This document shows positions 17,995-26,967 of a stretch of 61,630 nucleotides of DNA, one piece after another. Position numbers and translations under genes: made by a program. This DNA is from Pseudomonas viridiflava. Lineage in GTDB: Bacteria > Pseudomonadota > Gammaproteobacteria > Pseudomonadales > Pseudomonadaceae. The notes beneath the pieces are model-generated. The model ran no database searches and had not been told where the DNA came from. It worked only from the letters and a program-made list of their open reading frames with translations. The stretch spans positions 1-61,630 of the forward strand of contig NZ_LKEH01000034.1 of assembly GCF_001642795.1 (NCBI RefSeq), read 5' to 3'. The stretch's first letter is position 1. Each line of letters starts with the position of its first letter.

Positions 17995-20900
17995 ATGATT
18001 GCGCTGCTGAAGCCCACGTCCGAACAGGTCGGTCACTACGACCGTTTCCTCAACGCCCTGAGCGAGGGCGGTTTTCGCGGGGAAATCGCCCGGGACATGG
18101 GTTCACGCACCGTGCTGGCCACCGACAACTCCATCTACCAGCGCCTGCCACAGGCTGCGGTGTTCCCGATGGACAGCCATGACGTGGCCATCGTCGCCCG
18201 GCTGGCTGCCCGCCCCGAATATAAAGAGGTCGTCCTGACCCCCCGGGGCGGCGGCACCGGCACCAATGGCCAGTCGCTGACCGATGGCGTGGTGGTCGAT
18301 CTGTCGCGGCACATGAACAATATTCTCGAAATCAACGTCGAGGAGCGCTGGGTGCGCGTCCAGACTGGCGTGGTCAAGGACCAGCTCAACGCCGCGCTCA
18401 AGCCCCACGGGCTGTTTTTCGCGCCTGAGCTGTCGACGTCCAACCGTGCCACGGTGGGCGGGATGATTAACACCGACGCCAGCGGGCAGGGCAGTTGCAC
18501 CTACGGCAAGACCCGTGACCACGTGCTGGAACTGTCCACCGTGTTGCTGGGCGGTTCATACGTGAACACCCAGGCCATGGATGCCGAGCAACTGATGCGC
18601 GAACAGGCGCGTGTTGATCGTGCAGGCGACGTCTATCGCTGCGCGCAGCAGATTGCCGACACTCAGGCGCAACTGATCAAGGACGTTTTCCCGCCCCTCA
18701 ATCGCTGCCTGACCGGGTATGACCTGGCGCACCTGCGTGAGGAAGACGGGCGCTTCAACCTCAACAGCGTGCTGTGCGGTTCCGAAGGTTCACTGGGCTT
18801 TATCGTCGAAGCCAGGCTGAACGTGCTGCCGATCCCCAAGCATTCGATTCTGGTCAATGTGCGTTACGCAGGCTTCATGGACGCGTTGCGCGACGCCAAG
18901 GCGTTGATGGCGCACAAGCCGCTGTCCATCGAAACGGTGGATTCCAAGGTCTTGATGCTGGCAATGCAGGACATCGTCTGGCACGGCGTTGCCGAGTATT
19001 TTCCTCAGGATCCGGCCACGCCGACGCTGGGTATCAACCTGATCGAGTTCAGTGGCGACGAATTGAACGAAGTCGAGCAGCGGGTGCATGCGTTTGTCGC
19101 GCACCTGCAGACGGATACCTCGGTCGTGCGCCTCGGCCACACCCTGGCGACCGGCAGTGCGGCGGTCAATCGCGTCTACACCATGCGTAAACGTTCTGTC
19201 GGTTTACTGGGCAACGTCAAAGGCGAGGCGCGGCCGCAGCCGTTCGTGGAGGATACGGCCGTGCCGCCGGAAAACCTGGCCGATTACATTCAGGAATTCC
19301 GTGCGCTGCTGGACAGCTACGGTCTGCAGTACGGCATGTTCGGCCATGTGGACGCGGGCGTGCTGCACGTTCGGCCGATTCTGGACATGAAAGACCCGGC
19401 GCAGGCCGCCTTGATTCGTCCGATTTCCGATGCCGTCGCTGCGCTGACCAAGCGTTACGGCGGTCTGCTCTGGGGCGAGCACGGCAAGGGCCTGCGCTCA
19501 CAGTACGTGCCCGAGTATTTCGGTGAACTGTATCCTGCGCTTCAGGCGTTGAAGGCTGCCTGCGACCCGTTCAACCAGCTCAACCCCGGCAAGATCGCCA
19601 CGCCTGCTTCGGTGCCTGAGGCGCGTCTGACCCTGGTGGACGAGGTGAAACTGCGGGGTGATCTGGACCGGACCATCGACGAGCGTGTCTGGCAGAGCTA
19701 TGACACGGCGTTGCATTGCAACGGTAATGGCGCCTGTTACAACTACGATCCCGACGATGCGATGTGCCCGTCCTGGAAAGCCACACGCGACCGCGTTCAT
19801 TCACCGAAGGGTCGGGCGTCGCTGGTCCGGGAATGGTTGCGTCTGCAGGGCGAGCAGGATGTGAACGTGCTGACTGCAAGCGCCAGGGCGCGTACGGCCA
19901 ATGTGGTGAAGAGCCTGGCCGAGCGCACCGTCAACAGCGTGGCCCGAGTGGCGGGGCAGAAAGACTTCTCCCACGAAGTCTACGACGCCATGTCGGGTTG
20001 CCTGGCGTGCAAGTCCTGCGCTGGTCAGTGCCCTGTCAAGGTCAATGTCCCGGAGTTTCGATCGCGTTTTCTGGAGCTGTACCACAGCCGCTATCTGCGT
20101 CCGCTCAAGGATTACCTGATCGGTTCGCTGGAGTTCAGCATTCCGCATCTGGCGCGTTTTCCCAGGCTGTACAACGGCGTGATGGGGGCAAAGCCGGTCC
20201 GTTATCTGCTTGAGCATGTGGCGGGCATGGTCGACAGCCCGTTGCTGAGCCTGATGGACTTTCGTGCGGCCTGCGCGCGCTGGAACGTCGGCATTGCAAC
20301 GCCTGCGCGTCTCGCGGCGCTGACTGAGCAGGAGCGCCAGCGTACGGTGGTGCTGGTGCAGGACGCGTTTACCCGTTACTTCGAAACCCCGCTGGCGGCC
20401 GACTGGCTGGAGCTGATCTCGCGTATGGGTTACCAGGTTTACCTTGCGCCATTCGCCCCCAACGGCAAGCCCTTGCAGGTTCAGGGCTTCATGGCAGCGT
20501 TCGAAAAGGCAGCGAGTTTCAATAGTCAGTCACTGCGCAAGCTTCAGGATTCCGGCATTCCGCTGATTGGCCTTGATCCGGCAATGACGCTGGTTTATCG
20601 CCAGGAATACAGCAAGACCCTGGGCAGCGAAAACGTGCCGACCGTGATGCTGCCGCAGGAATGGCTGGCTTCGGCGCTGGTCGAGCAGGGTTCGGAAGCC
20701 GAAAGCGAAACGTATTACTTCCTGCCGCACTGCACCGAAAAAACCAACGAACCGGCCAGCGTCGGCCTCTGGCAGCAAGCCTTCGCCCGTAACGGCCTGA
20801 CTCTGCAGGTATTGCCAAGCGGCTGCTGCGGCATGTCCGGCACCTACGGCCATGAAACCCGCAACGTGAAGACCAGTAAAACCATCTACAGCCAGTCCTG

Positions 20901-21042
20901 GCAGCCGCTGGTAGCGCGTCATGGTGGGGGTGACCGATTGGTTGCCGATGGTTACTCGTGCAGAAGTCAGGTCAAGCGTCAGGATGGCAAGGTCATCAGG
21001 CATCCGTTGCAAGTGCTGCTGGAGCGGATGCGGGCGGGGTAA
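17995..21042 (+). CDS. ydiJ: FAD/Fe-S oxidoreductase, YdiJ type (D-2-hydroxyacid dehydrogenase)
   Basis: A 1015-residue fusion of an FAD-linked oxidase domain and an iron-sulfur half. FAD binding: LTPRGGGTGTNGQSLTDG and NRATVGGMINTDASGQG. The C-terminal half has the ferredoxin-like cluster CLACKSCAGQCPVKVNVP and a CCG motif (GCCGMSGTYGHE). YdiJ relatives oxidise D-2-hydroxyglutarate or D-lactate and pass electrons to the respiratory chain; which of these applies cannot be decided here. ATG 17995 has AGGA nearby. Only the CCG-type and one cysteine cluster are evident to me. It is a monocistronic unit, divergent from a LysR gene and followed by a repeat element. Confidence 0.92.
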   Translation: MIALLKPTSEQVGHYDRFLNALSEGGFRGEIARDMGSRTVLATDNSIYQRLPQAAVFPMDSHDVAIVARLAARPEYKEVVLTPRGGGTGTNGQSLTDGVVVDLSRHMNNILEINVEERWVRVQTGVVKDQLNAALKPHGLFFAPELSTSNRATVGGMINTDASGQGSCTYGKTRDHVLELSTVLLGGSYVNTQAMDAEQLMREQARVDRAGDVYRCAQQIADTQAQLIKDVFPPLNRCLTGYDLAHLREEDGRFNLNSVLCGSEGSLGFIVEARLNVLPIPKHSILVNVRYAGFMDALRDAKALMAHKPLSIETVDSKVLMLAMQDIVWHGVAEYFPQDPATPTLGINLIEFSGDELNEVEQRVHAFVAHLQTDTSVVRLGHTLATGSAAVNRVYTMRKRSVGLLGNVKGEARPQPFVEDTAVPPENLADYIQEFRALLDSYGLQYGMFGHVDAGVLHVRPILDMKDPAQAALIRPISDAVAALTKRYGGLLWGEHGKGLRSQYVPEYFGELYPALQALKAACDPFNQLNPGKIATPASVPEARLTLVDEVKLRGDLDRTIDERVWQSYDTALHCNGNGACYNYDPDDAMCPSWKATRDRVHSPKGRASLVREWLRLQGEQDVNVLTASARARTANVVKSLAERTVNSVARVAGQKDFSHEVYDAMSGCLACKSCAGQCPVKVNVPEFRSRFLELYHSRYLRPLKDYLIGSLEFSIPHLARFPRLYNGVMGAKPVRYLLEHVAGMVDSPLLSLMDFRAACARWNVGIATPARLAALTEQERQRTVVLVQDAFTRYFETPLAADWLELISRMGYQVYLAPFAPNGKPLQVQGFMAAFEKAASFNSQSLRKLQDSGIPLIGLDPAMTLVYRQEYSKTLGSENVPTVMLPQEWLASALVEQGSEAESETYYFLPHCTEKTNEPASVGLWQQAFARNGLTLQVLPSGCCGMSGTYGHETRNVKTSKTIYSQSWQPLVARHGGGDRLVADGYSCRSQVKRQDGKVIRHPLQVLLERMRAG

Positions 21043-21086
21043 CGCTGATCGCAGGCATGGGCATGATCGGCGTGCTTGAGATCAGC

Positions 21087-21280
21087 TGATCGTTCCCACG
21101 CTCCAGCGTGGTAATGCCTCTCAGGACGCTCCGCGTCCGCTCTTGAATGTGGCGCACATGCGTGGCCAAGCACCAGCGTTATCCACGTCATGCGCTCGGC
21201 TCACTGAATCCGCAGTCTGTGCCATTTGTGACGCGGAGCGTCACGGGAGGCATGCCCACGCAGAGCGATGGGCACGATCA
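21087..21280. repeat. Approx. 194-bp element with long terminal inverted repeats
   Basis: The left end TGATCGTTCCCACGCTCC is matched, inverted and with a few mismatches, by the right end ending GCGATGGGCACGATCA. Inner segments GACGCTCCGCGTC and GACGCGGAGCGTC are exact inverted copies. There is no ORF of note inside. It resembles a short non-autonomous repeat and sits between the convergent ydiJ-type and dienelactone hydrolase genes. A fragment of the same end (GTTCCCACGCT) occurs at 53315-53325. Confidence 0.7.
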
Positions 21281-21305
21281 GTTTGGCGAAAGCCCTGCTC
21301 CACAC

Positions 21306-22193
21306 TCAAACCAAGTACTTCCTGAACCACCCCAGCGTCCGTTCCCAGGCCAGTTTGGCGGCGGCTTCGTCGTAGCGCGGGGTCGAGTCGTTGTGGAAAC
21401 CGTGGTTGGCGCCCGTATAGATGTAGGTTTCGTAAGTCGTGCCGGCAGCTTTCAGGGCCTTTTCATAAGCAGGCCAGCCTTCGTTGATGCGGGTGTCCAG
21501 CTCGCCGTAATGGATCATGATCGGCGCCTTGATCTTCACCACATCCTCCGAATTCGGCTGGCGTCCGTAAAACGAGACCGCCGCGCCCAACTCCGGATAG
21601 GCCACCGCCGCTGCGTTGGTGACGCCACCGCCATAACAGAATCCGGTGATACCGACCTTGCCCGTGGTTGCGTCGTGCTTCATCAGCCACTCGATGGCGG
21701 CGAAGAAGTCGTTCATCAGTTTTTCAGGGTCGACCTTCTGCTGAAGCTCGCGGCCCTTGTCGTCATTGCCCGGATAACCGCCCACCGATGACAGTCCGTC
21801 CGGTGCCAGGGCGATGAAGCCTGCCTTGGCCACGCGCCGGGCAACGTCTTCGATATACGGGTTCAACCCGCGGTTTTCATGCGCCACGACAATGGCGGCA
21901 ACCTTGCCGGTCGCCTTGGCGGGACGCACCAGATAGCCGCGCACCTGACCATGGCCTTTGGGCGAGGGGTAATTCACGTATTCGGCGATGATGTCCGGGT
22001 CGGTGAATTCCACCTGCTCGGCCAACGCATAGTTGGGGCTCAGGGAAGCGAGCAGGGCGCTTGCGGTAAGGCCGCCCAGGGTGAACACTGCCGCGCGGTC
22101 GAGAAATTCGCGTCGGTTGATCTTGCCATGGGCGTAATAGTCGTAAAGTTCGAGCAGTTCAGGTGCAAAGTCTTTCGCTGTGAGACGTTCCAT
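21306..22193 (-). CDS. Dienelactone hydrolase family protein, Tat-type N-terminus
   Basis: A 295-residue alpha/beta hydrolase of the dienelactone hydrolase family. The nucleophile Cys is in ITGFCYGGGV, with the acid in YGELDTRI and His in ANHGFHNDS. The N-terminus has a twin-arginine-like segment (NRREFLDRAAVFTLGG, then a hydrophobic run ending at YALAEQ), so I infer export to the periplasm by Tat. That is unusual for catechol-pathway dienelactone hydrolases, which are cytoplasmic, so the substrate is probably something else. It is transcribed alone. Confidence 0.88.
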   Translation of the reverse strand: MERLTAKDFAPELLELYDYYAHGKINRREFLDRAAVFTLGGLTASALLASLSPNYALAEQVEFTDPDIIAEYVNYPSPKGHGQVRGYLVRPAKATGKVAAIVVAHENRGLNPYIEDVARRVAKAGFIALAPDGLSSVGGYPGNDDKGRELQQKVDPEKLMNDFFAAIEWLMKHDATTGKVGITGFCYGGGVTNAAAVAYPELGAAVSFYGRQPNSEDVVKIKAPIMIHYGELDTRINEGWPAYEKALKAAGTTYETYIYTGANHGFHNDSTPRYDEAAAKLAWERTLGWFRKYLV

Positions 22194-22508
22194 CCGTACC
22201 CTTCCTTATCAGTCATTCGAGGCCAGCCATGCGCTGGGGAAGCAGCGTTCCATTAAAGCAGTGTTTGACCTGCATGAGGCATTTCACCTTCACAAGCCGC
22301 ATGCCAGAGCACCCGAGCGAATTGTTCTGTGGCCCTACGGGCACTTTCAAGGGCCAATGCCTTCAAACAAGAGCCTCACAGCCCGGTTGCAACGACAATT
22401 ATTGTTGCTGGGACGCATCAAGCGCAGCCTGTTCATGCCGACAATACGACATGAATCACGCCTTGATACCCCACGGTCGTATTCAACCTGTACTTTCGAG
22501 ATAACGTG
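22194..22508. other. Intergenic gap between divergent genes
   Basis: A 315-bp non-coding stretch that should hold the promoters of the dienelactone hydrolase and diguanylate cyclase genes. The only structure I see is a small inverted repeat, ACAAT-T-ATTGT, at 22395-22405, about 105 bp before the cyclase start. I found no convincing -35/-10 pair and no gene. Confidence 0.4.
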
Positions 22509-23600
22509 ATGATCCTCTCCCCCGATGACCGTTCCCAGCTCTTCAAGGAGACTGCTGTCCAGTTCTGGAAACACATCATTCCCATCGTGTACGTCGCGCT
22601 CCTGATCCATTTTGTTCTGTTCGGGCTGTTCATCGCACTGGACGTGCCCGTTCTCTGGGGCGCCAACTTCCTGAGCACGCTGATCTACATCAATTGCCTG
22701 TACCTGATACGCGGTCGCCGCTACCGGCAGGCGGGTCAGTTGATGAGCCTTGAAATCATCGGCCACGCGATTCTGGCCACCTGGGTGCTAGGCTGGGACA
22801 GCAATTTCAGTTTCTACCTGTTCTGCGTCGTGCCGATCATCGCCTTCACCTTTCAACTGGCCACGTTCCGACGGTTGGTCTACAGCCTGTCGATCCTGAT
22901 GGCGGCCGTCGGCTGTTTCGCGTTTCGCCGTCACATGGGGCTCTCGTCCGGGCTGAGCAGGGAGGTGCTGGATATGTTTGGCATCGCCAACGTGCTGATC
23001 GCCACATCGCTGTCGATCTACGCCACGGCATTGTCGGTACGCTTTACCTCTTCGATGCAATTGAGCCTGTTTCATATCGCCAATCGGGACAGCCTCACCA
23101 ACCTTTACACCCGGCGCCGAATCCTGCATCGCGTGCGACAGATGGAGTCGCAGCGCCAGGGGCTTTCCGCATCACTGATATTACTCGACATTGATCATTT
23201 CAAGCAGATCAACGACCTTCACGGCCACGAATCCGGCGACCTCATTCTGCAGCGGGTCGCAGGCATCATCAGCACCTGCGTGCGTCAGAACGACATGGCC
23301 GCGCGTTGGGGTGGCGAAGAGTTTCTGGTGCTGATGCCGGACACTTCGCTGGCCGATACGCGCAAGGTGGCCGAACGTATCTGGGCGCGAATCCGTGAGG
23401 AAGCAGGGCACATCGACACCCGCAAGCTGGACGTGACGGCGACGCTGGCGACGGCGGTCATTCATCCGGGCGAGGCCTTTCAGGTTGCGCTCAATCGTGC
23501 GGATGCGTTGCTGTATCAGGGAAAGGAACAAGGCCGAAATCGAGTGATGACGGCCGAACAGGCAGCCTGTGTTACAACGCTTTCAGAAAAACCAGCCTGA
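22509..23600 (+). CDS. Membrane diguanylate cyclase (GGDEF)
   Basis: A 363-residue enzyme expected to make cyclic di-GMP. About six hydrophobic membrane helices fill residues 20-180, a MHYT/7TM-like sensor of unrecognised type, followed by the GGDEF domain. The active site is intact (RWGGEEF, residues 266-272) and the inhibitory I-site RxxD is present as RQND (259-262), five residues before GGEEF. ATG 22509 or GTG 22506 may start. Its last 29 bases overlap the end of crtE on the opposite strand. Confidence 0.92.
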   Translation: MILSPDDRSQLFKETAVQFWKHIIPIVYVALLIHFVLFGLFIALDVPVLWGANFLSTLIYINCLYLIRGRRYRQAGQLMSLEIIGHAILATWVLGWDSNFSFYLFCVVPIIAFTFQLATFRRLVYSLSILMAAVGCFAFRRHMGLSSGLSREVLDMFGIANVLIATSLSIYATALSVRFTSSMQLSLFHIANRDSLTNLYTRRRILHRVRQMESQRQGLSASLILLDIDHFKQINDLHGHESGDLILQRVAGIISTCVRQNDMAARWGGEEFLVLMPDTSLADTRKVAERIWARIREEAGHIDTRKLDVTATLATAVIHPGEAFQVALNRADALLYQGKEQGRNRVMTAEQAACVTTLSEKPA

Positions 23601-24483
23601 GGTAGGCGCTGATGGCTTGCGCATCGCCGTAGGCCCGGTCGAGGTGTTTCTCCGCCATCGACAGATGGGCATGAAGCTGTTCAGCCACTTTCTGCTGGCC
23701 ATAAAGGGAAACGAACGTGGACTTGCCCTTGTCCTTGCCTTGATCCTTGGCGTTGTCGAACGCATCGTCCTGCAGATCGTCGTAGAGCTGAAAAGCCTGC
23801 CCCAGCTCCGTGGCAAATCCCTGCAGCTCGAGCCGTACGCGCTCGTCGTCACTGCCGATCAGCCAGGCCATGTCCATGATGGCGCCAAAAAGAACGCCGG
23901 TCTTGAGCCGATTGGTCAGGGCGATCTCTTCGGCACAGCGACTGTGCTGACCTTCGCGCAAGTCCTGATACTGTCCGCGGACCAGCCCTTGCATGCCCAC
24001 TGTGTCGGCGAGGATTTCAACAATCCGGGTACGGTTCGCAGGCGGCACGTCATTGATCGCCGCGACCACGCCGAATGCCCGGCTCAGCAAAGCGATCGCC
24101 GCGAGAATCGCCACATCCTGACCGAATTTCAGGTGCACGGTGGGACGTCCTCGTCTTAGCTGCGCGTTATCCATGCACGGCATGTCGTCCAGCACCAGAG
24201 AGGCTGCGTGGATCATCTCCACGGCACAACCCAGATCCAGCGACGCGCCTTCAGACTGGCGGTCGGAATGACCCAGCCCCTCGGCAGCCAGCATCAACAG
24301 CATGGGGCGCACGCGTTTGCCGGGAGCCAGCGTGCCTTCGCGCATGGCCAGCGCAACCAGGTCGCGCTCGTTACCTTCCTGCGGCAGCAATTCATCCAGA
24401 CGCTTCTCGATGCGCTCACGCATGTCTGCCAGCTGCTTGATCAGTCCGCTATGGAGGGAGGCATCCATTTCCATTTTTGTCAT
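23572..24483 (-). CDS. crtE: Geranylgeranyl diphosphate synthase CrtE
   Basis: A 303-residue trans-isoprenyl diphosphate synthase making the C20 precursor of carotenoids. The first aspartate-rich motif is DDMPCMD (99-105) and the second is YDDLQDD; GKRVRP binds substrate. The DDxxxxD spacing with PCMD is that of bacterial CrtE enzymes such as those of Pantoea. ATG 24483 (MTKMEMD) is preferred; ATG 24474 is possible and an upstream TTG is unlikely. It points away from the idi-crtXYIB operon, unlike the co-directional arrangement in Pantoea, and ends 29 bases inside the diguanylate cyclase gene. Confidence 0.94.
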   Translation of the reverse strand: MTKMEMDASLHSGLIKQLADMRERIEKRLDELLPQEGNERDLVALAMREGTLAPGKRVRPMLLMLAAEGLGHSDRQSEGASLDLGCAVEMIHAASLVLDDMPCMDNAQLRRGRPTVHLKFGQDVAILAAIALLSRAFGVVAAINDVPPANRTRIVEILADTVGMQGLVRGQYQDLREGQHSRCAEEIALTNRLKTGVLFGAIMDMAWLIGSDDERVRLELQGFATELGQAFQLYDDLQDDAFDNAKDQGKDKGKSTFVSLYGQQKVAEQLHAHLSMAEKHLDRAYGDAQAISAYLRLVFLKAL

Positions 24484-24509
24484 TGCTTCTACTCTGGCTA
24501 TATAGGCTC

Positions 24510-24524
24510 GACAGTCCAACTGTC
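24510..24524. promoter_or_regulatory. Inverted repeat in the crtE-idi promoter region
   Basis: GACAGT-CCA-ACTGTC is a perfect 6-bp inverted repeat, 27 bases upstream of the crtE start and 117 bases upstream of idi. CTATATAG lies at about 24497-24504 on the crtE side. It could be an operator for both divergent units; no regulator for it is evident. Confidence 0.35.
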
Positions 24525-24640
24525 TCGTCTCAGGCTCATTTCCTGGCTTTCAATCAAACGGAACGACCTCCGCTCCTGAGTGCCTCAAGAATCTAGAGAC
24601 CACACGCTCGGAAAAATGATCCAGCTAAATCGGAGCTGTC

Positions 24641-25690
24641 ATGGACAACATCGACCTCAGTCGGCGCAAGGATGATCACCTCGATATCGTCCTCAAACAA
24701 AGCTTCACAGGCTCTGGCACGTGCCTTGAAGCGGTTCGCTTCGAACATTGCGCGTTGCCGGAACTGAACCTTGGCGACATTGATTTAAGCAGCAGTCTGC
24801 TGGGTATTCCCCTGCGCGCACCGCTGTTGATCAGCTCGATGACCGGCGGTGCCGAGCGCTCGACAGCGATCAACCGGCATCTGGCCCAGGCCGCGCAACG
24901 GCTGGGGATTGCCATGGGCGTCGGGTCGCAGCGAGTCGGATTGCGCAGCCCCAACGATCAGGGCCTGACCCGCGAACTCAGACGTCTGGCCCCGGATATC
25001 CCGTTACTGAGCAACATCGGCGCGGCGCAGTTGCTGGAAGCGGACGGCCTTGATCTGGCACGCCGGGCAGTGGATGCGTTGCAGGCCGATGCGTTGATCA
25101 TCCACCTCAACCCCTTGCAGGAAGCCGTTCAGGCGGAGGGCGACAAGAACTGGCGCGGCGTACTGGAGGCGATTGCGCGCACGGTCGAAAGTGTGGGCGT
25201 GCCGGTCATCGTCAAGGAAGTCGGTGCCGGATTGTCGGCCCCGGTCGCCCGAGCGCTGGTTGCCCACGGCGTACAGGTGCTGGATGTGGCGGGCAGGGGC
25301 GGCACGAGCTGGGCAGCGATCGAGGGCGAGCGCGCCACCCGGTCGGCGGATCGAGAGGTAGCGATGGCCTTTGCAGACTGGGGCATACCGACGGCCACGA
25401 GTCTGATCAATCTCCGGCAGGCACTGCCGCACACGACGCTGATTGCCTCCGGAGGCATTCGTAACGGCATAGATGCTGCCCGGGCAATCCGTCTCGGAGC
25501 GGATCTGGTCGGACAGGCTGCCGGTGTGCTTACCGAGGCGCTGGAATCGGATTCCGCCGTGATTGAACATTTTGAAACAATAATTCGCCAGTTGCGCATC
25601 GCCTGCTTCTGTACCGGCTCCAGAGATCTGGCTGCACTGCGTGAGGCGCGACTGCTCGATCCACTCCCGTCGAGCGAGCGTGCTTCATGA
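24641..25690 (+). CDS. fni: Isopentenyl-diphosphate delta-isomerase, type 2 (FMN)
   Basis: A 349-residue type 2 IPP isomerase that interconverts IPP and DMAPP using reduced FMN. It starts with RRKDDHLDIVL and contains the phosphate- and FMN-binding blocks SMTGGAERSTAINR, GVGSQR, VPVIVKEVGAGLS, GRGGTSWAAIE and ASGGIRNGIDAARA. CGGAG upstream of ATG 24641 is a good ribosome site. It is first gene of the operon, overlapping crtX by four bases. The type 2 enzyme within the crt operon is also the arrangement in Pantoea. Confidence 0.95.
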   Translation: MDNIDLSRRKDDHLDIVLKQSFTGSGTCLEAVRFEHCALPELNLGDIDLSSSLLGIPLRAPLLISSMTGGAERSTAINRHLAQAAQRLGIAMGVGSQRVGLRSPNDQGLTRELRRLAPDIPLLSNIGAAQLLEADGLDLARRAVDALQADALIIHLNPLQEAVQAEGDKNWRGVLEAIARTVESVGVPVIVKEVGAGLSAPVARALVAHGVQVLDVAGRGGTSWAAIEGERATRSADREVAMAFADWGIPTATSLINLRQALPHTTLIASGGIRNGIDAARAIRLGADLVGQAAGVLTEALESDSAVIEHFETIIRQLRIACFCTGSRDLAALREARLLDPLPSSERAS

Positions 25691-26967
25691 GTCATTTCGG
25701 CGTCGTGGCACCCGCGTTCTACAGCCACTTTCAGGCGCTCCAGGCCCTGGCGCTGGAATTGATTGAGCGCGGTCACCGGGTCACGTTCTTTCATCAGGCC
25801 GATGCCCATCGCTGGCTGACGGATCCACGCATTGGCTTTTACACCCTGGGTGCCATCAGCCACCCGCCTGGCAGTCTGGCCGGGTCGTTGCGCCGGGCTG
25901 CGGCTCCGCACGGCCCGCTGGGCTTGCGCCGCGTGATTCGCGACCTGAGTAGTACGACAGCCATGTTCTGTACCGAACTGCCTGCCGCACTTGCGCACGA
26001 AGCCATCGACGCACTGCTGTGCGACCAGATGGAGGCGGGCGGCGGTCTGGTGGCGGAGGCGCTGGGTCTGCCATTCGTTTCAGTGGCCTGCGCACTGCCG
26101 ATCAACCGCGAGCCCCAGTTGCCGCTGCCGGTGATGCCGTTTGCCTACGGCACCGATGCGCGCAGCAGACGCCTGTACGAGGCAAGCACTCGGGTTTACG
26201 ACTGGATGATGTGCCCGCTGCGCAAGGTCTTGCACGACGCGTCCCATCGATTGGGCGTGACCCCGCGCAATGGCATGCACGAGTACCTGTCGCCGTTTGC
26301 GCAGATCAGCCAGACGCTGGACGGTTTCGATTTCCCCCGTGAGAACCGGCCTGCGCATTTTCATACAGTCGGCCCGCTGCGATCCGCGCCCCATCAGGTA
26401 CAGGGCGAGTGGTCCATCGATCCGAACCGGCCGTTCATTTTCGTCAGTCTGGGCACCTTGCAGGGTGGTCGGCTGGGTATGTTCAAACAGATGGTGATTG
26501 CCTGTCAGCGTCTGAACGCCCAACTGCTGATCGCTCATTGTGGCGGCCTTGATGCCGCTCAGGAACAGACGCTCAGACAGATGGGCGATGTTCGGGTGAC
26601 GGCATTCGCGCCTCAGCAGTGGGTGCTGGAGCAGGCCGATGTGGTGATTACCCATGGCGGCCTGAACACGGTGATGGATGCGATCGCCGCCGGCACGCCA
26701 ATGCTGGTCATGCCGATTGCCTTCGATCAGCCCGGTGTGGCGGCCAGGGTCTGTTATCACAGGCTGGGCAAGCAGCTGCATCGTCGCGCCCGAGCGGCGA
26801 AGATCCAGGCCCAGTTGCAAAACCTGCTTGTGCACGCCGACAAACCGCTGCGTCAGTTGGCAACTGAACTGGATTCGGCAGGCGGAACCTTCAAGGCCGC
26901 CAACATCGTCGAGGATGTGCTTCGCACGCGCCAACCGGTGTTCGCAGGAGGCGTTCATGCGTTATGA
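25687..26967 (+). CDS. crtX: Zeaxanthin glucosyltransferase CrtX
   Basis: A 426-residue GT1-family glycosyltransferase that adds glucose from UDP-glucose to the hydroxyls of zeaxanthin. The C-terminal UDP-sugar signature is seen in APQQWVLEQADVVITHGG followed by NTVMDAIAAGTPMLVMP. The N-terminal half starts SHFGVVAPAFYSHFQALQAL, typical of CrtX. It overlaps idi by four bases and crtY by 11, so it is translationally coupled. Its presence implies a glycosylated polar carotenoid in the envelope. Confidence 0.94.
   Translation: MSHFGVVAPAFYSHFQALQALALELIERGHRVTFFHQADAHRWLTDPRIGFYTLGAISHPPGSLAGSLRRAAAPHGPLGLRRVIRDLSSTTAMFCTELPAALAHEAIDALLCDQMEAGGGLVAEALGLPFVSVACALPINREPQLPLPVMPFAYGTDARSRRLYEASTRVYDWMMCPLRKVLHDASHRLGVTPRNGMHEYLSPFAQISQTLDGFDFPRENRPAHFHTVGPLRSAPHQVQGEWSIDPNRPFIFVSLGTLQGGRLGMFKQMVIACQRLNAQLLIAHCGGLDAAQEQTLRQMGDVRVTAFAPQQWVLEQADVVITHGGLNTVMDAIAAGTPMLVMPIAFDQPGVAARVCYHRLGKQLHRRARAAKIQAQLQNLLVHADKPLRQLATELDSAGGTFKAANIVEDVLRTRQPVFAGGVHAL

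Noticed and set aside
24484..24519. TTG-initiated extension of crtE
   Set aside because: It would run through the inverted repeat and adds sequence not seen in CrtE; ATG 24483 is preferred.
26678..26956. N-terminal extension of the crtY frame
   Set aside because: It is inside crtX; AGGAGG before ATG 26957 marks the true start.
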